Below, piece after piece: positions 1 to 9,871 of a DNA stretch of 64,000 nt. The DNA lies in assembly GCF_002904295.1 (NCBI RefSeq), contig NZ_PPHG01000003.1:62001-126000 (forward strand). Direction: 5' to 3'. Position 1 is the first letter of the stretch. Each line of letters begins with the position of its first letter. Source of the DNA: Amycolatopsis sp. CA-128772. Its GTDB lineage: Bacteria; Actinomycetota; Actinomycetes; Mycobacteriales; Pseudonocardiaceae. The notes beneath the pieces are model-generated. The model made no database searches and had not been told where the DNA came from. It saw only the letters and a list, made by a program, of their open reading frames with translations. Made by a program: the position numbers and the translations under genes.

Positions 1-1
1 G

Positions 2-484
<483 letters not shown>

Positions 485-567
485 CCGGCGGTGGCCGTGA
501 TCACAGTGGACACCGGCCGGGCCGAGGCCGTGCGGAAACTGTCGGTGGTGGCGGCTAGCCTCAGCAC

Positions 568-780
568 ATGAAAACGGACGACGCGACGGTCCCGGCGCAC
601 CAGCTCACCAAGGGCCAGTGGTTCTGGCACGAGCCGGCGCCGGGGCTGCCCGCGTGGCAGCTGCAGGTGAATTCGGCGGAGGTGCGGGAGGATTCCGTCG
701 AGATCTTCACCACGGACGAGGAGCGGGAGCTGGTTTCGTACCCGCGCAACCGCTTGGTGCGCCTGGCCGACGCGGCTTGA
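568..780 (+). CDS. Small hypothetical protein (70 aa)
   Basis: A 70-residue acidic, soluble protein without signal peptide or membrane segment. Codon use is strongly GC at third positions, like its neighbours, and the sequence contains ordered-looking stretches (WFWHEPAPGLPAWQLQ and SVEIFTTDEERELVSYP) suggesting a small beta-rich fold. I do not recognise the family. ATG start at 568; there is no strong Shine-Dalgarno sequence, and a TAGCCT -10-like box lies only about 10 nt upstream, so the transcript may be nearly leaderless. It is followed by the repeat and hairpin at 802-930. Confidence 0.6.
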   Translation: MKTDDATVPAHQLTKGQWFWHEPAPGLPAWQLQVNSAEVREDSVEIFTTDEERELVSYPRNRLVRLADAA

Positions 781-801
781 GCCGCGTCGCGGGCGGCGGC
801 G

Positions 802-911
802 GTGAGTGACTGGGGGAACGCGGAGGGTCCGGTCGGGTGAGAAAGGCGGCCGCGCTCGTGAGTGACCGAGAAACGCGGAGGGTCCGGTGGGGTGAGAAAG
901 GCGGCCGCGCC
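802..911. repeat. Two-copy direct repeat of about 54 bp
   Basis: Unit 1 spans 802-855 and unit 2 spans 858-911. Both begin GTGAGTGAC, share the core ACGCGGAGGGTCCGGT, then GGGTGAGAAAGGCGGCCGCGC. They differ at a few positions, so this is an imperfect tandem duplication. The end of the second copy forms the left arm of the hairpin at 900-930. Confidence 0.85.
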
Positions 912-930
912 CGGGTGGGGCGCGGCCGCC
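900..930. terminator. Strong GC hairpin, likely terminator of the 568-780 gene
   Basis: A perfect 12-bp stem GGCGGCCGCGCC / GGCGCGGCCGCC (900-911 and 919-930) closes a 7-nt loop. There is only a TTGG after the stem and no T-run, as is usual for actinobacterial stem-type terminators. The left arm is the last part of the second direct repeat copy. Confidence 0.7.
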
Positions 931-1059
931 TTGGCACGGTCAAGGGTTGCCGGGCGGAGAGCGCCGGCGTTCGTCTTCGCGGAATCGACCGGTGCTAGTC
1001 CCCAGCCGGGCGTGAACCCGCCGGATTCGTCCGCGTGAGCCGGCGGGCCGTCCCGGCGA

Positions 1060-1581
1060 TCAGGCCGGGTCGGCGTCGCGGAGGGCCGCCGGGCGCCAGG
1101 TCATGCGGACCGTGGTTCCCTTGGTGCTGCTGTCGATGTCGGACTGGTCCGTCACCTGGTCGATCAGCAGGAGGCCGCGGCCGCCCGAGGTGCGCAGGCC
1201 CGCCACCCGGGGGCGCGTCGCCGAGATTCCGCACCCGGTGTCCGTGACCGTCACCATCACCGCGTCGCCCTCTCGGCGGGCCTGCAGGCGCGCCCAGCCG
1301 TGGCCGTCCGGGTAGGCGTGGGCCGCCACGTTCGCCAGTGCTTCGTACGTGGCCAACGTGATGTCGTGCGTGCTGTCCGGGTCGAGCGGGAGCTCGCTCA
1401 GCCAGTGCACCAGCTTGCGGCGCAGGCCGGCCATCTCGTTGGGCAGGGCGGGCGCCAGTTCTTCGAAGGCCGGGGCGACCACGGGACCGGCGGCGATGCG
1501 CCCGGGTGCCGTGGTCCCGGCTTGGTCGGTGTCGGTGCTCTCGCCCGTATCGACGCGAGTTTCCGGGGTATGTCGATACAC
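1060..1581 (-). CDS. RsbW/SpoIIAB-like ATP-binding anti-sigma regulatory protein
   Basis: A GHKL-type ATPase of the serine-kinase anti-sigma class (HATPase_c_2), which typically binds a sigma factor or phosphorylates an anti-anti-sigma factor in the cytoplasm. The ATP-site motifs are visible: N-box EALANVAAHAY, G1 box DTGCGI, G2-like GGRGLLLID and a final GTTVRM strand. The preceding roughly 50 residues are low-complexity and probably disordered. I chose the GTG at 1581 because a GGGAG sequence lies 7 nt before it; a longer form from GTG 1653 is possible but lacks a ribosome site. It is divergent from the Rho-like gene. No partner sigma or STAS gene is adjacent, so the target is unknown. Confidence 0.8.
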   Translation of the reverse strand: MYRHTPETRVDTGESTDTDQAGTTAPGRIAAGPVVAPAFEELAPALPNEMAGLRRKLVHWLSELPLDPDSTHDITLATYEALANVAAHAYPDGHGWARLQARREGDAVMVTVTDTGCGISATRPRVAGLRTSGGRGLLLIDQVTDQSDIDSSTKGTTVRMTWRPAALRDADPA

Positions 1582-1666
1582 GATCAAACTCCCATCGTCA
1601 GCCGCGGTTTCCCCCGTTTCGGCGGGCTTCTCCAGTGGACTACCCACCGCCACGGCGTCTTACCCG

Positions 1667-1695
1667 TTGTGCTTCGTGAGATGTCTCGCTACAGT
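1667..1695 (+). promoter_or_regulatory. Candidate sigma-70-type promoter for the Rho-like gene
   Basis: TTGTGC (1667-1672) and TACAGT (1690-1695) are separated by 17 bp, a good spacing for the principal sigma factor. The start codon of the Rho-like gene lies about 140 bp downstream, which would leave a long 5' leader. Sequence match only. Confidence 0.35.
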
Positions 1696-1834
1696 GGAGG
1701 CGCTCCTCGCGGATGCCGGCCCCTCGGCCGCCCGGAGGCAGCTCCCCGGATCCAGGCCACTCGGCCTCTTTCCTTCGCATTCCCGGCCACGCCGTCGTTG
1801 CGCGCAGGCCGACCACCCTCATCAGGAGGCACCC

Positions 1835-2896
1835 ATGCCTTTTCACGGAATCCTCGACCTGTCCGGCAAGACCCCCTTCGTCCGGCCGGGCTACCGGGCG
1901 GCGCCCGACGACGTCGCCCTGCCGCTCGCCCTGGTCCGCAAGCACGACCTGCGGCCCGGCGACGAAATCACCGGCACCACCGAGCGGATCACCAGCGTCA
2001 ACGGCGCCGACCCGGCCGAACCGCGGCCGCGGTTCGCCGACCTGGTCCCGGTGCACCCGGACCGGCGGCTGCTGCTCGAAACCACCCCGGCGCGGCTGCT
2101 GCCCCGCGTCATCGACCTCGTCACCCCGCTCGGCCGCGGGCAGCGCGCCCTGGTCGTTTCGCCGCCCAAAGCCGGGAAAACCACGGTGCTCAGCGAAATC
2201 GGCCACGGCCTGTCGGTGAACCACCCGGAGTGCCGGCTGCTGGTCCTGCTCGCCGACGAACGGCCGGAGGAGGTCACCGAGCTGAGCCGGACCGTGCGCG
2301 GCGAGGTGATCGCGTCCACTTTCGACCGTCCGCCCGCCGAGCACGTCGCGGTGGCGGAACTCGCCGTCGAGCGCGCGAAACGCTTGGTGGAGCGAGGCGA
2401 AGACGTCGTCCTGCTGCTGGATTCGCTGACCCGGCTCGGCCGCGCCTACAACCTTTCGGCGCGCCCGTCCGGCCGCACGCTGTCCGGCGGCGTCGACGCG
2501 GCCGCGTTGCAGCCGATGAAGCGGATCCTCGGCGCCGCACGCAACGTCGAGGGCGGCGGCTCCCTCACGATCATCGCGACGGCTTTGGTGGAAACGGGTT
2601 CCCTGGCCGACACGGTGTTCTTCGAGGAGCTGAAGAGCACCGGCAACGCCGAGCTCAAACTGGACCGCAAAGTCGCCGAACGCCGCGTCTTCCCGGCGGT
2701 CGACGTGGCCGCATCCGGTACCCGGCGCGAAGAACTGCTCGTCACCCCGGGCGAACTCGCGGCCATGCGCGAGGTCCGGCGGGCGTTGCCGGGACCGAAC
2801 GCGATCGAGCAGCTGCTGGACCAGCTCCGCAAGACCGGCTCCAACGCGGAGTTCCTCCTCCGGGTGACGGGCGCCGCCCTACCCGCGGCGGCGTGA
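1835..2896 (+). CDS. Short Rho-type transcription termination factor paralogue
   Basis: This 353-residue protein matches the conserved core of Rho, the hexameric RNA-dependent ATPase that ends transcription. A compact OB-like RNA-binding region (about 10-75, with FVRPGYRAAPDDV resembling Rho's FLR.....PDD) precedes the RecA-like ATPase: Walker A PPKAGKTT, LADERPEEVTE, Walker B LLLDSLTRLGRAYN, and the R-loop/arginine-finger block through RTLSGG and GTRREELL. Housekeeping actinobacterial Rho is far longer because of a large N-terminal extension, which is absent here, so this is probably a second copy. Start: ATG 1835 with AGGAGG at 1824-1829. The open frame extends upstream without a ribosome site. 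Possible roles are a specialised terminator or an antagonist of normal Rho. Confidence 0.85.
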   Translation: MPFHGILDLSGKTPFVRPGYRAAPDDVALPLALVRKHDLRPGDEITGTTERITSVNGADPAEPRPRFADLVPVHPDRRLLLETTPARLLPRVIDLVTPLGRGQRALVVSPPKAGKTTVLSEIGHGLSVNHPECRLLVLLADERPEEVTELSRTVRGEVIASTFDRPPAEHVAVAELAVERAKRLVERGEDVVLLLDSLTRLGRAYNLSARPSGRTLSGGVDAAALQPMKRILGAARNVEGGGSLTIIATALVETGSLADTVFFEELKSTGNAELKLDRKVAERRVFPAVDVAASGTRREELLVTPGELAAMREVRRALPGPNAIEQLLDQLRKTGSNAEFLLRVTGAALPAAA

Positions 2897-2900
2897 CCGC

Positions 2901-3077
2901 TCAGCTGTCACGACGTTCCCGGAGCTCGCCGATCACCTTCTGCCCGGCGCCTTCGGCATCCTCGACGCCGTCCGGTGGTTCGCCCTGGCCGGGGCGGTAG
3001 AGGTCATCCTGCGCCCGGCCGGGATCCGGGGTACCGGGACGCGCGATCTCGGGTTGCTGTTCGTTCGGCTGTGACAT
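2901..3077 (-). CDS. Small acidic hypothetical protein (58 aa)
   Basis: An ATG-started frame of 58 residues beginning MSQPNEQQPE, rich in Gln, Pro, Glu and Asp and ending in a basic helix (KVIGELRERR). Its composition looks like a real disordered small protein, while the other same-strand frame over this DNA (end of 2933-3376) is an Arg/Pro/Thr mixture typical of a shadow frame. No clear Shine-Dalgarno sequence precedes it. Function unknown. Confidence 0.45.
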   Translation of the reverse strand: MSQPNEQQPEIARPGTPDPGRAQDDLYRPGQGEPPDGVEDAEGAGQKVIGELRERRDS

Positions 3078-3376
3078 GCCCGGGTGGTACCCGCTGGGCG
3101 AGCCGTCAACTCATCGCGGCGGCTGGTAGGCGTGGCCCGCGGGTAGGACGGCCGCTCGGGCCCGCGGTTGAGGGCGGCAACGAGAAAACCGAACCCGGCG
3201 ACGGTCAGCACGAGCGCACCGGCGCCCGGGGCCACGGCCCACCACCCGACCCCACCGGCCACGACGACCCACGCGCTGACGAGAGTGCGTTCGGTGGTGC
3301 GCGGATACGGTTCCGGCAGCTCACGCAGAGCCGCCCTGCCCAGCACGAGCAGGCCGGCGAGGGTGACGAACAGCAC
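2933..3376 (-). CDS. Putative small two- to three-helix membrane protein, C-terminus doubtful
   Basis: Residues 1-15 and 31-70 form hydrophobic segments (LFVTLAGLLVLG; VSAWVVVAGGVGWWAV; ALVLTVAGFGFLVAAL), suggesting two or three membrane helices. After about residue 75 the sequence becomes Arg/Pro/Thr-rich and overlaps the 58-residue gene at 2901-3077 in another frame. The real protein may therefore be shorter than the open frame, or a frameshift may have removed its stop. GTG start; an AAGGAGG lies about 19 nt upstream, too far to be convincing. No family recognised. Confidence 0.4.
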   Translation of the reverse strand: MLFVTLAGLLVLGRAALRELPEPYPRTTERTLVSAWVVVAGGVGWWAVAPGAGALVLTVAGFGFLVAALNRGPERPSYPRATPTSRRDELTARPAGTTRACHSRTNSNPRSRVPVPRIPAGRRMTSTAPARANHRTASRMPKAPGRR

Positions 3377-3484
3377 GGTCAGGTACCCGGGATGTCCTCC
3401 TTCGGGGAGCCGGGCACTTCGTGTCCGGCTACCCGCCCCCGCGGACGGCGAGCCGTGGCGCCGGGCACAGCCCGGCCGGAACCC

Positions 3485-3685
3485 TCACGCGCCGCGGCCG
3501 GTCGACTTCTGCAGGGCGTCGATGCGCTCGGACGCCTCCGCCTTCGTCAGGTTCTCCGGCACCTCTTCGCCGGCTTCCTGCGCCAGCGTCTGCAGGTACG
3601 ACTTCTGCGGCCCGGTCATCGGCTCGTCGCCGGTGGTCCAGTCGCTCGGGTCCTTCTCGGGATTCGGTTCGACCTGGTCAGTCAT
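3485..3685 (-). CDS. DUF3072 domain-containing protein
   Basis: A 66-residue protein matching the DUF3072 pattern: DPSDWTTGDEPMTGPQ, then SYLQTLAQEAGEEVPENLTKAEAS and a closing helix ERIDALQ. The family is small, cytoplasmic and of unknown function, common in actinobacteria and often in stress-related contexts. I chose the ATG at 3685 (MTDQ) because GGGAG lies about 5 nt before it; an upstream ATG at 3697 would add four residues with no ribosome site. Confidence 0.85.
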   Translation of the reverse strand: MTDQVEPNPEKDPSDWTTGDEPMTGPQKSYLQTLAQEAGEEVPENLTKAEASERIDALQKSTGRGA

Positions 3686-3751
3686 GAAAGCTCCCATCGA
3701 ACGTGTGTTCGCCTGTGGTCGACTTTAGCGCAGGGATCCGGCGACCGCCGC

Positions 3752-4174
3752 TCACGAGCCCGCCGGGGGCGTGCTCGGGCCGCCCGCCTCGTGCCCCGGC
3801 CGCCCGTGCGTCCGGCGGTCGTCCTTCATCTGCTGTTCGTGCAGGTGGCGGCGGCCTCCGGTGAGCGAGGTGAGCAGCTCTCGCTCGAGGTCGCGGCTCG
3901 CCTTGTAGTAGCCGTCGTCGTACTCCTCGACCACCTGGAACGTCCACCGATCGGGTAAGACGTTGAGCCCGATCAGCTCCTCGGAGATCCGCCGCGCCCA
4001 GCCGCCGTGGCCGGCCTTCTCGAGCTGCTGCACGGCTTCGCCGAGGGCCAGGTCCGCGCTCCCGGTCAGCTGGTGGAACGAGTAGAGGTGCCCGCGGGCG
4101 CGCTCGATCGTCTCGAGGGCCTCGGTGACCTTTCCGACGGCTTCGACGGTGGCGGCGTCAGGGTTCTCGTCCAT
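3752..4174 (-). CDS. Hypothetical protein (140 aa), helical
   Basis: A soluble, mostly helical protein. Residues 8-60 contain amphipathic helices (VGKVTEALETIERARGHLYSFHQL), then the middle has WARRISEELIGLNVLPDRWTF and EYDDGYY, and the tail is basic, His-rich and probably disordered. The pattern recalls small actinobacterial proteins of unknown function; no catalytic motif is seen. Start ATG 4174. The hairpin at 4184-4225 separates it from the NlpC/P60 gene, so it is probably transcribed separately. Confidence 0.65.
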   Translation of the reverse strand: MDENPDAATVEAVGKVTEALETIERARGHLYSFHQLTGSADLALGEAVQQLEKAGHGGWARRISEELIGLNVLPDRWTFQVVEEYDDGYYKASRDLERELLTSLTGGRRHLHEQQMKDDRRTHGRPGHEAGGPSTPPAGS

Positions 4175-4183
4175 GCGCGAAAA

Positions 4184-4225
4184 GTGCCCCGTCCCGCGAT
4201 TTCTACACCTCGCGGAACGGGGCAC
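4184..4225 (-). terminator. Terminator hairpin after the NlpC/P60 gene
   Basis: Arms GTGCCCCGT and ACGGGGCAC (4184-4192 and 4217-4225), extended inside by CCGCGA/TCGCGG with one mismatch, form a long stem with a 10-nt loop just beyond the stop codon at 4237. It has no T-run. Confidence 0.75.
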
Positions 4226-4236
4226 CGCCCGGAACG

Positions 4237-5289
4237 TCAGGCCGTGGGCCGGGTGGCTCCCGCGTACTGGCTCATCAGCGGCGAAATCTTGACGACGTCG
4301 CCGCTCGTCGGCGCGTGCACCATCTTGCCGTCGCCGATGTACATGCCGATGTGGGACACGGGGGAGTAGTAGGCGACCAGGTCGCCCGGCTGCAGCTGGT
4401 CGCGCGACACCGGGGTGCCGAAGCCCGCCTGCGCCGAGGACGTCCGGGGCAGGCTGATCCCGGCCTGCTTGTACGCCCACTGCATCAGGCCGGAGCAGTC
4501 GAACGTGCCCGGCCCGGTGGCGCCCCAGACGTACGCGCTGCCGAGCTTGCTCAGCGCCGCGTTGACCGCGGCCTGCGCGGCCGCGGTGGGCGCCTTGACG
4601 GTCGGCGCCGCGCCGCCGGTGTCCTTCTGCGCGGCCTTGTCCGCGCTGCTGAGGTTCCGGCTCTGCGCCTCGATCTGGTCGATCTGCGCCTGGAGGTTCT
4701 TCTTCTTGCCTTCGATGTCCGACGCCAGCTTCGCCGCCGCGTCCCGCGCGTCCTGCGCGCGCTTCGCCGCGTCGGTCGCCGCCTTCTCCGCCGCCGTGGC
4801 CTTTTCCGCGGCGCCGGAGAGGTTGTCCATCGCGGCGTTCTTGTCGGTCGCGATGACTTCGAGCGCCGCCGACCGGTCCAGGAAGTCCTGGGTGGACGTT
4901 CCGGCCAGCAGCGCCGAAAGCTTGTTCAGCTGGACGCCGCCGGTGAACGACGCGCCGGCGAACTTGTCCACTTCGGACTGGTACCGCTGCTTGGCCTCGA
5001 TGGCCTGGGCACCGGCGTTCTTCGCGGTGGTGACGTCGGCGTTGGCCTGGTCGAGCTGGCCCTGCTTGGCGGTCAGGTCGTCCTGGGCCTTGAGCAGGTC
5101 TTCGTTGAGCTTTTCCGCCTGCGCCGCGAGGTCGCGGTACTTGGCGAGGGCGTCCGACCCGGCGGGCGGCGCCTGGAGGGCGGGGACGGGGGCGGCGGTG
5201 GCCACCGGCTGGGCCATGGTGACGACGGTGATCACCGAGGCCGCGGCGAGGGCACCTGACACCACGCGCTTGACGGGATGCGAACGCAT
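4237..5289 (-). CDS. Secreted NlpC/P60 peptidoglycan endopeptidase with coiled-coil domain
   Basis: A 350-residue exported cell-wall hydrolase of the RipA/C40 class, which cuts stem peptides of peptidoglycan during growth and division. A signal peptide (basic start MRSHPVKR, hydrophobic stretch, Ala-rich cleavage site near residue 32) is followed by a long Ala/Lys/Glu/Asp coiled coil (about 45-215) that probably controls access to the active site. The C-terminal NlpC/P60 domain has the catalytic Cys in DCSGLMQW, the His in SHIGMYIG and the third polar residue in MVHAP. ATG start at 5289, with AAAGGAG about 11 nt upstream. Expression is probably controlled through the long structured leader described at 5290-5500. 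Confidence 0.9.
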   Translation of the reverse strand: MRSHPVKRVVSGALAAASVITVVTMAQPVATAAPVPALQAPPAGSDALAKYRDLAAQAEKLNEDLLKAQDDLTAKQGQLDQANADVTTAKNAGAQAIEAKQRYQSEVDKFAGASFTGGVQLNKLSALLAGTSTQDFLDRSAALEVIATDKNAAMDNLSGAAEKATAAEKAATDAAKRAQDARDAAAKLASDIEGKKKNLQAQIDQIEAQSRNLSSADKAAQKDTGGAAPTVKAPTAAAQAAVNAALSKLGSAYVWGATGPGTFDCSGLMQWAYKQAGISLPRTSSAQAGFGTPVSRDQLQPGDLVAYYSPVSHIGMYIGDGKMVHAPTSGDVVKISPLMSQYAGATRPTA

Positions 5290-5500
5290 TCTCGCGCGGG
5301 TCTCCTTTGCTGATCGGCCGCCGACGGGTGTCCGGAAGGCGAGTCGGGGGCCTCGCCCGGGTCCGGCGCGCGCTCGACCGCAACAGGGCGAGCGCGCGGG
5401 GGGATCCGGTACCCGGCAGGGGGTATCGGCGGCGATCTCGCGTCGCCGTCTCCTGACGACCGGGGGCCGCGAGATCTCGAACAGGTTACGAAACGAGCAT
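5290..5500 (-). promoter_or_regulatory. Structured 5' leader of the NlpC/P60 gene, possible riboswitch
   Basis: About 200 nt upstream of the hydrolase hold several strong stems. A 9-bp pair GATCTCGCG (5434-5442) with CGCGAGATC (5468-5476) encloses a second inverted repeat, and a GC-rich hairpin with arms GCGCGCTCG/CGAGCGCGC lies near 5370-5400. Actinobacterial NlpC/P60 and resuscitation-factor genes are often preceded by the ydaO-type c-di-AMP riboswitch, so that class is the obvious hypothesis. I could not pick out its conserved purine-rich motifs with certainty, so the identity is open. Confidence 0.3.
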
Positions 5501-5619
5501 GGCGCCGTCCAGAGAGGGTCCCTCGAAACTCTGCGTGACGCTCGATAACACGGCTGGACCAGTGTGAACACCAAAAGGCTGTGGCATGAATTACACACCG
5601 TGAAGGCGGTTGCTTACCC

Positions 5620-5635
5620 TACCCCCCTAGGGTAT
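5620..5635 (+). promoter_or_regulatory. CsoR-like copper operator box
   Basis: The sequence TACCCCCCTAGGGTAT, an imperfect palindrome of the TACCC...GGGTA type, lies 10 bp before the copZ-like start. It resembles the GC-rich operators bound by CsoR, the Cu(I)-sensing repressor of actinobacteria, and its position would block transcription of the copper operon. An additional TACCC at 5615 overlaps it. No csoR gene is in the window. Confidence 0.65.
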
Positions 5636-5645
5636 CTATGAAGAC

Positions 5646-5849
5646 ATGACGAACTCGACCTACTCCGTCACCGGCATGACGTGCGGCCACTGCGCCGGCT
5701 CGGTGGAAGCGGAGATCCGCGAACTGGACGGCGTGACCGGCGTCGCCGTCGACCTGGCCACCGGCGCGGTGACCGTGCACAGCACCGGCCCCCTGTCCGT
5801 CGACGACGTGCGCGGTGCCGTCGAAGAAGCCGGGTACCGGCTGCCGTGA
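5646..5849 (+). CDS. copZ: CopZ-like heavy-metal-associated copper chaperone
   Basis: A 67-residue single HMA domain with the metal-binding motif GMTCGHC near the N-terminus and the usual beta-alpha-beta-beta-alpha-beta pattern ending DDVRGAVEEAGYRL. The family binds Cu(I) in the cytosol and hands it to a P-type ATPase. It is the first gene of the copper operon, directly behind the CsoR-like box, and its stop overlaps the next start in a GTGA arrangement. Confidence 0.9.
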   Translation: MTNSTYSVTGMTCGHCAGSVEAEIRELDGVTGVAVDLATGAVTVHSTGPLSVDDVRGAVEEAGYRLP

Positions 5850-6717
5850 ACACCGCAGCGAAGCTCTCCGCCTACGGGGCGGCCCTCGCCCTGGTCGCGG
5901 GCGGCGGCTGGGTGACCGGCAACGCCGTCGGCCCGCGGCCCGCAGCGGCCGGGCACGGGGACGTCCACGGCGGCGCCGTCGCGGCGGCCGCGGACCACCA
6001 GCCCGGCGGACTGGCGTCGTCGGCGGCCGGCTACACCCTCACGCCCGCCGCCACGACGCTCACCCCAGGCGCCACCACCCCGTTCACCTTCCGGATCACC
6101 GGCCCCGGCGGCGCCGCCGTGACCGCCTACGACGTCGAACACGAGAAGCGGATGCACTTCATCGTCGTCCGCCGCGACACGACCGGCTACCGGCACCTGC
6201 ACCCGGATCTCGCCGCGGACGGCACCTGGACCGTGCCGATCCCGGTCGCCGAGGCGGGCAGCTACCGCGCCTTCGCCGACTTCACGCCCACCGGCGGGAA
6301 GGCGCAGACGCTCGGCGTCGACCTCGTGGCGCCGGGGCTGTTCCAGCCGGTCGGCCACGGCGAGTCGCGCGTCGCGGACGTCGACGGCTACCGGGTCCGG
6401 CTCGACGGCGACCTGGTCCCCGGCCGCGCCTCGCGGGTGACAGCGACGGTGACCGCACACGGCCGCCCGGTCACCGACCTGCAGCCCTACCTGGGCGCGT
6501 ACGGCCACCTCGTCGCCCTCCGCGGCGGCGACCTGGGGTACCTGCACGTCCACCCGGACGGCGAACCCGGCGACGGCCGGACCGCGGCGGGTCCGGCCGT
6601 GCCGTTCGTCGCCGAGGTGCCGTCGGCCGGGACCTACCGCCTGTTCCTGGACTTCCGCCACGGCGGCGTCGTCCGCACCGCCGACTTCACCGTCACCACG
6701 CCGGAAGGGGGCCGGTC

Positions 6718-6721
<4 letters not shown>
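5846..6721 (+). CDS. Exported His-rich protein of the copper operon
   Basis: A 291-residue protein with an N-terminal hydrophobic segment (about 5-30) that is a signal peptide or anchor, then a His/Gly/Ala-rich stretch and two beta-rich, Ig-like halves. Possible metal ligands recur: HEKRMHFIVVRRD, YRHLHPDL, YLHVHPDG and DFRHGG. Proteins of this kind sit between CopZ and CopA in actinobacterial copper operons; a periplasmic or surface copper-binding role is inferred. It is translationally coupled at both ends, GTG 5846 overlapping the copZ stop and its own stop overlapping the copA ATG. No enzymatic motif is seen. Confidence 0.7.
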
Positions 6722-8880
<2,159 letters not shown>

Positions 8881-8956
8881 AACCGGTTTGTACGTCCCTT
8901 GTATCCGGTTGCGTGATCCTTCCGGTCACAGCGATTCCGAACCATGGAGGACCAGG

Positions 8957-9787
8957 ATGTTCACGAAGGCCGCCGTGCTCACGGCGCTCACCGCCGCGAC
9001 GTTCGCCGTGGCCGCGCCGGCCCAGGCCGAGACTGCGGCGACGACGGCGCTGCCCGGTGCGAACATGGAGGCCGTGCTGAAGGCGGCCCAGATCGACCCG
9101 CGCCGCGCCGACGACACCCAGACCCCGGGTGCGCACGACAGCGTCCTGCTCGTCGAGCAGGCGCTGCAGGCGAAGGGGCTGCTGGCGAGCCAGTACGTCG
9201 ACGGGTACTTCGGCACCACGACCATCACGGCGTACTCGCAGTACCAGAAGTCGTTGGGCTACACCGGTCTCGACGCTTCCGGCCTGCCGGGCAGGACCTC
9301 GCTGGAGAAGCTGGGCGAAGGCCGGTACACGGTCACGAACGCGGTGTCCGCCGGCAGCCAGGTGACCTACCACGGCAAGACCCTCAACACCCGCACCAAG
9401 GCGATGCTCGTTGCGGCGGAAGGAAAGGCGGGCTTCCAGGTCACCCTGACGCAGGGTTCGTACAACCCCGGCGGCGTCGACGCTTCGGCCGGGACGCACG
9501 ACGGCGGCGGCGCGATGGACATCTCGGTGTCCGGCATGTCGTCGACCAACCGGAACAACCTGCTGAAGGCGCTGCGGGGCGTCGGGTTCGCGGCCTGGTA
9601 CCGCACGCCGGCGCAGGGCTTCGACTACCACATCCACGCGATGGCCGTCTCCGACCCGGACCTGTCCTCGGGGGCCCAGCACCAGACCGGCGACTACTAC
9701 CTGGGCATGAACGGCCTGGCCGGCCGCGGCGCCGACGACGGCCCCCAGGTCGCGAAGGTCACCTGGGAGGAGTACCAGCGCGGCTGA
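8957..9787 (+). CDS. Secreted peptidoglycan-binding, M15-like D,D-carboxypeptidase protein
   Basis: A 276-residue exported protein. The signal peptide ends near AQA-ET (about residue 23). A peptidoglycan-binding-like region (about 55-115, with SVLLVEQALQAKGLL and GYFGTTTITAYSQYQKSLG) is followed by a metallopeptidase-like region in which HDGGGAMD (HxxxxxxD) and DYHIHAM supply the expected zinc ligands of the M15/VanY-like fold. The likely role is trimming cell-wall stem peptides outside the membrane. ATG 8957 follows GGAGG. A very strong terminator stands just after it, so it appears monocistronic. Confidence 0.75.
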   Translation: MFTKAAVLTALTAATFAVAAPAQAETAATTALPGANMEAVLKAAQIDPRRADDTQTPGAHDSVLLVEQALQAKGLLASQYVDGYFGTTTITAYSQYQKSLGYTGLDASGLPGRTSLEKLGEGRYTVTNAVSAGSQVTYHGKTLNTRTKAMLVAAEGKAGFQVTLTQGSYNPGGVDASAGTHDGGGAMDISVSGMSSTNRNNLLKALRGVGFAAWYRTPAQGFDYHIHAMAVSDPDLSSGAQHQTGDYYLGMNGLAGRGADDGPQVAKVTWEEYQRG

Positions 9788-9797
9788 CGCCGGGCGC

Positions 9798-9827
9798 GCG
9801 CCCGGCCGTGGTGGCACGGCCGGGCGC
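9798..9827 (+). terminator. Strong terminator hairpin after the M15-like gene
   Basis: A perfect 13-bp stem, GCGCCCGGCCGTG (9798-9810) with CACGGCCGGGCGC (9815-9827), closes a 4-nt loop 10 bp beyond the stop codon. No T-run follows. Confidence 0.85.
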
Positions 9828-9871
9828 ACCGGTGGTTTGATCGAAAGGACCAACGACTTGGGGGTACTTCG

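Noticed and set aside
802..911. CRISPR-like or VNTR array
   Set aside because: Only two copies with a 2-bp gap and no spacers; a simple tandem duplication.
5846..6717. N-terminal extension of the CopA frame upstream of 6718
   Set aside because: The upstream part is an alternative reading of the His-rich protein gene; CopA begins at ATG 6718, directly ahead of its HMA domain.
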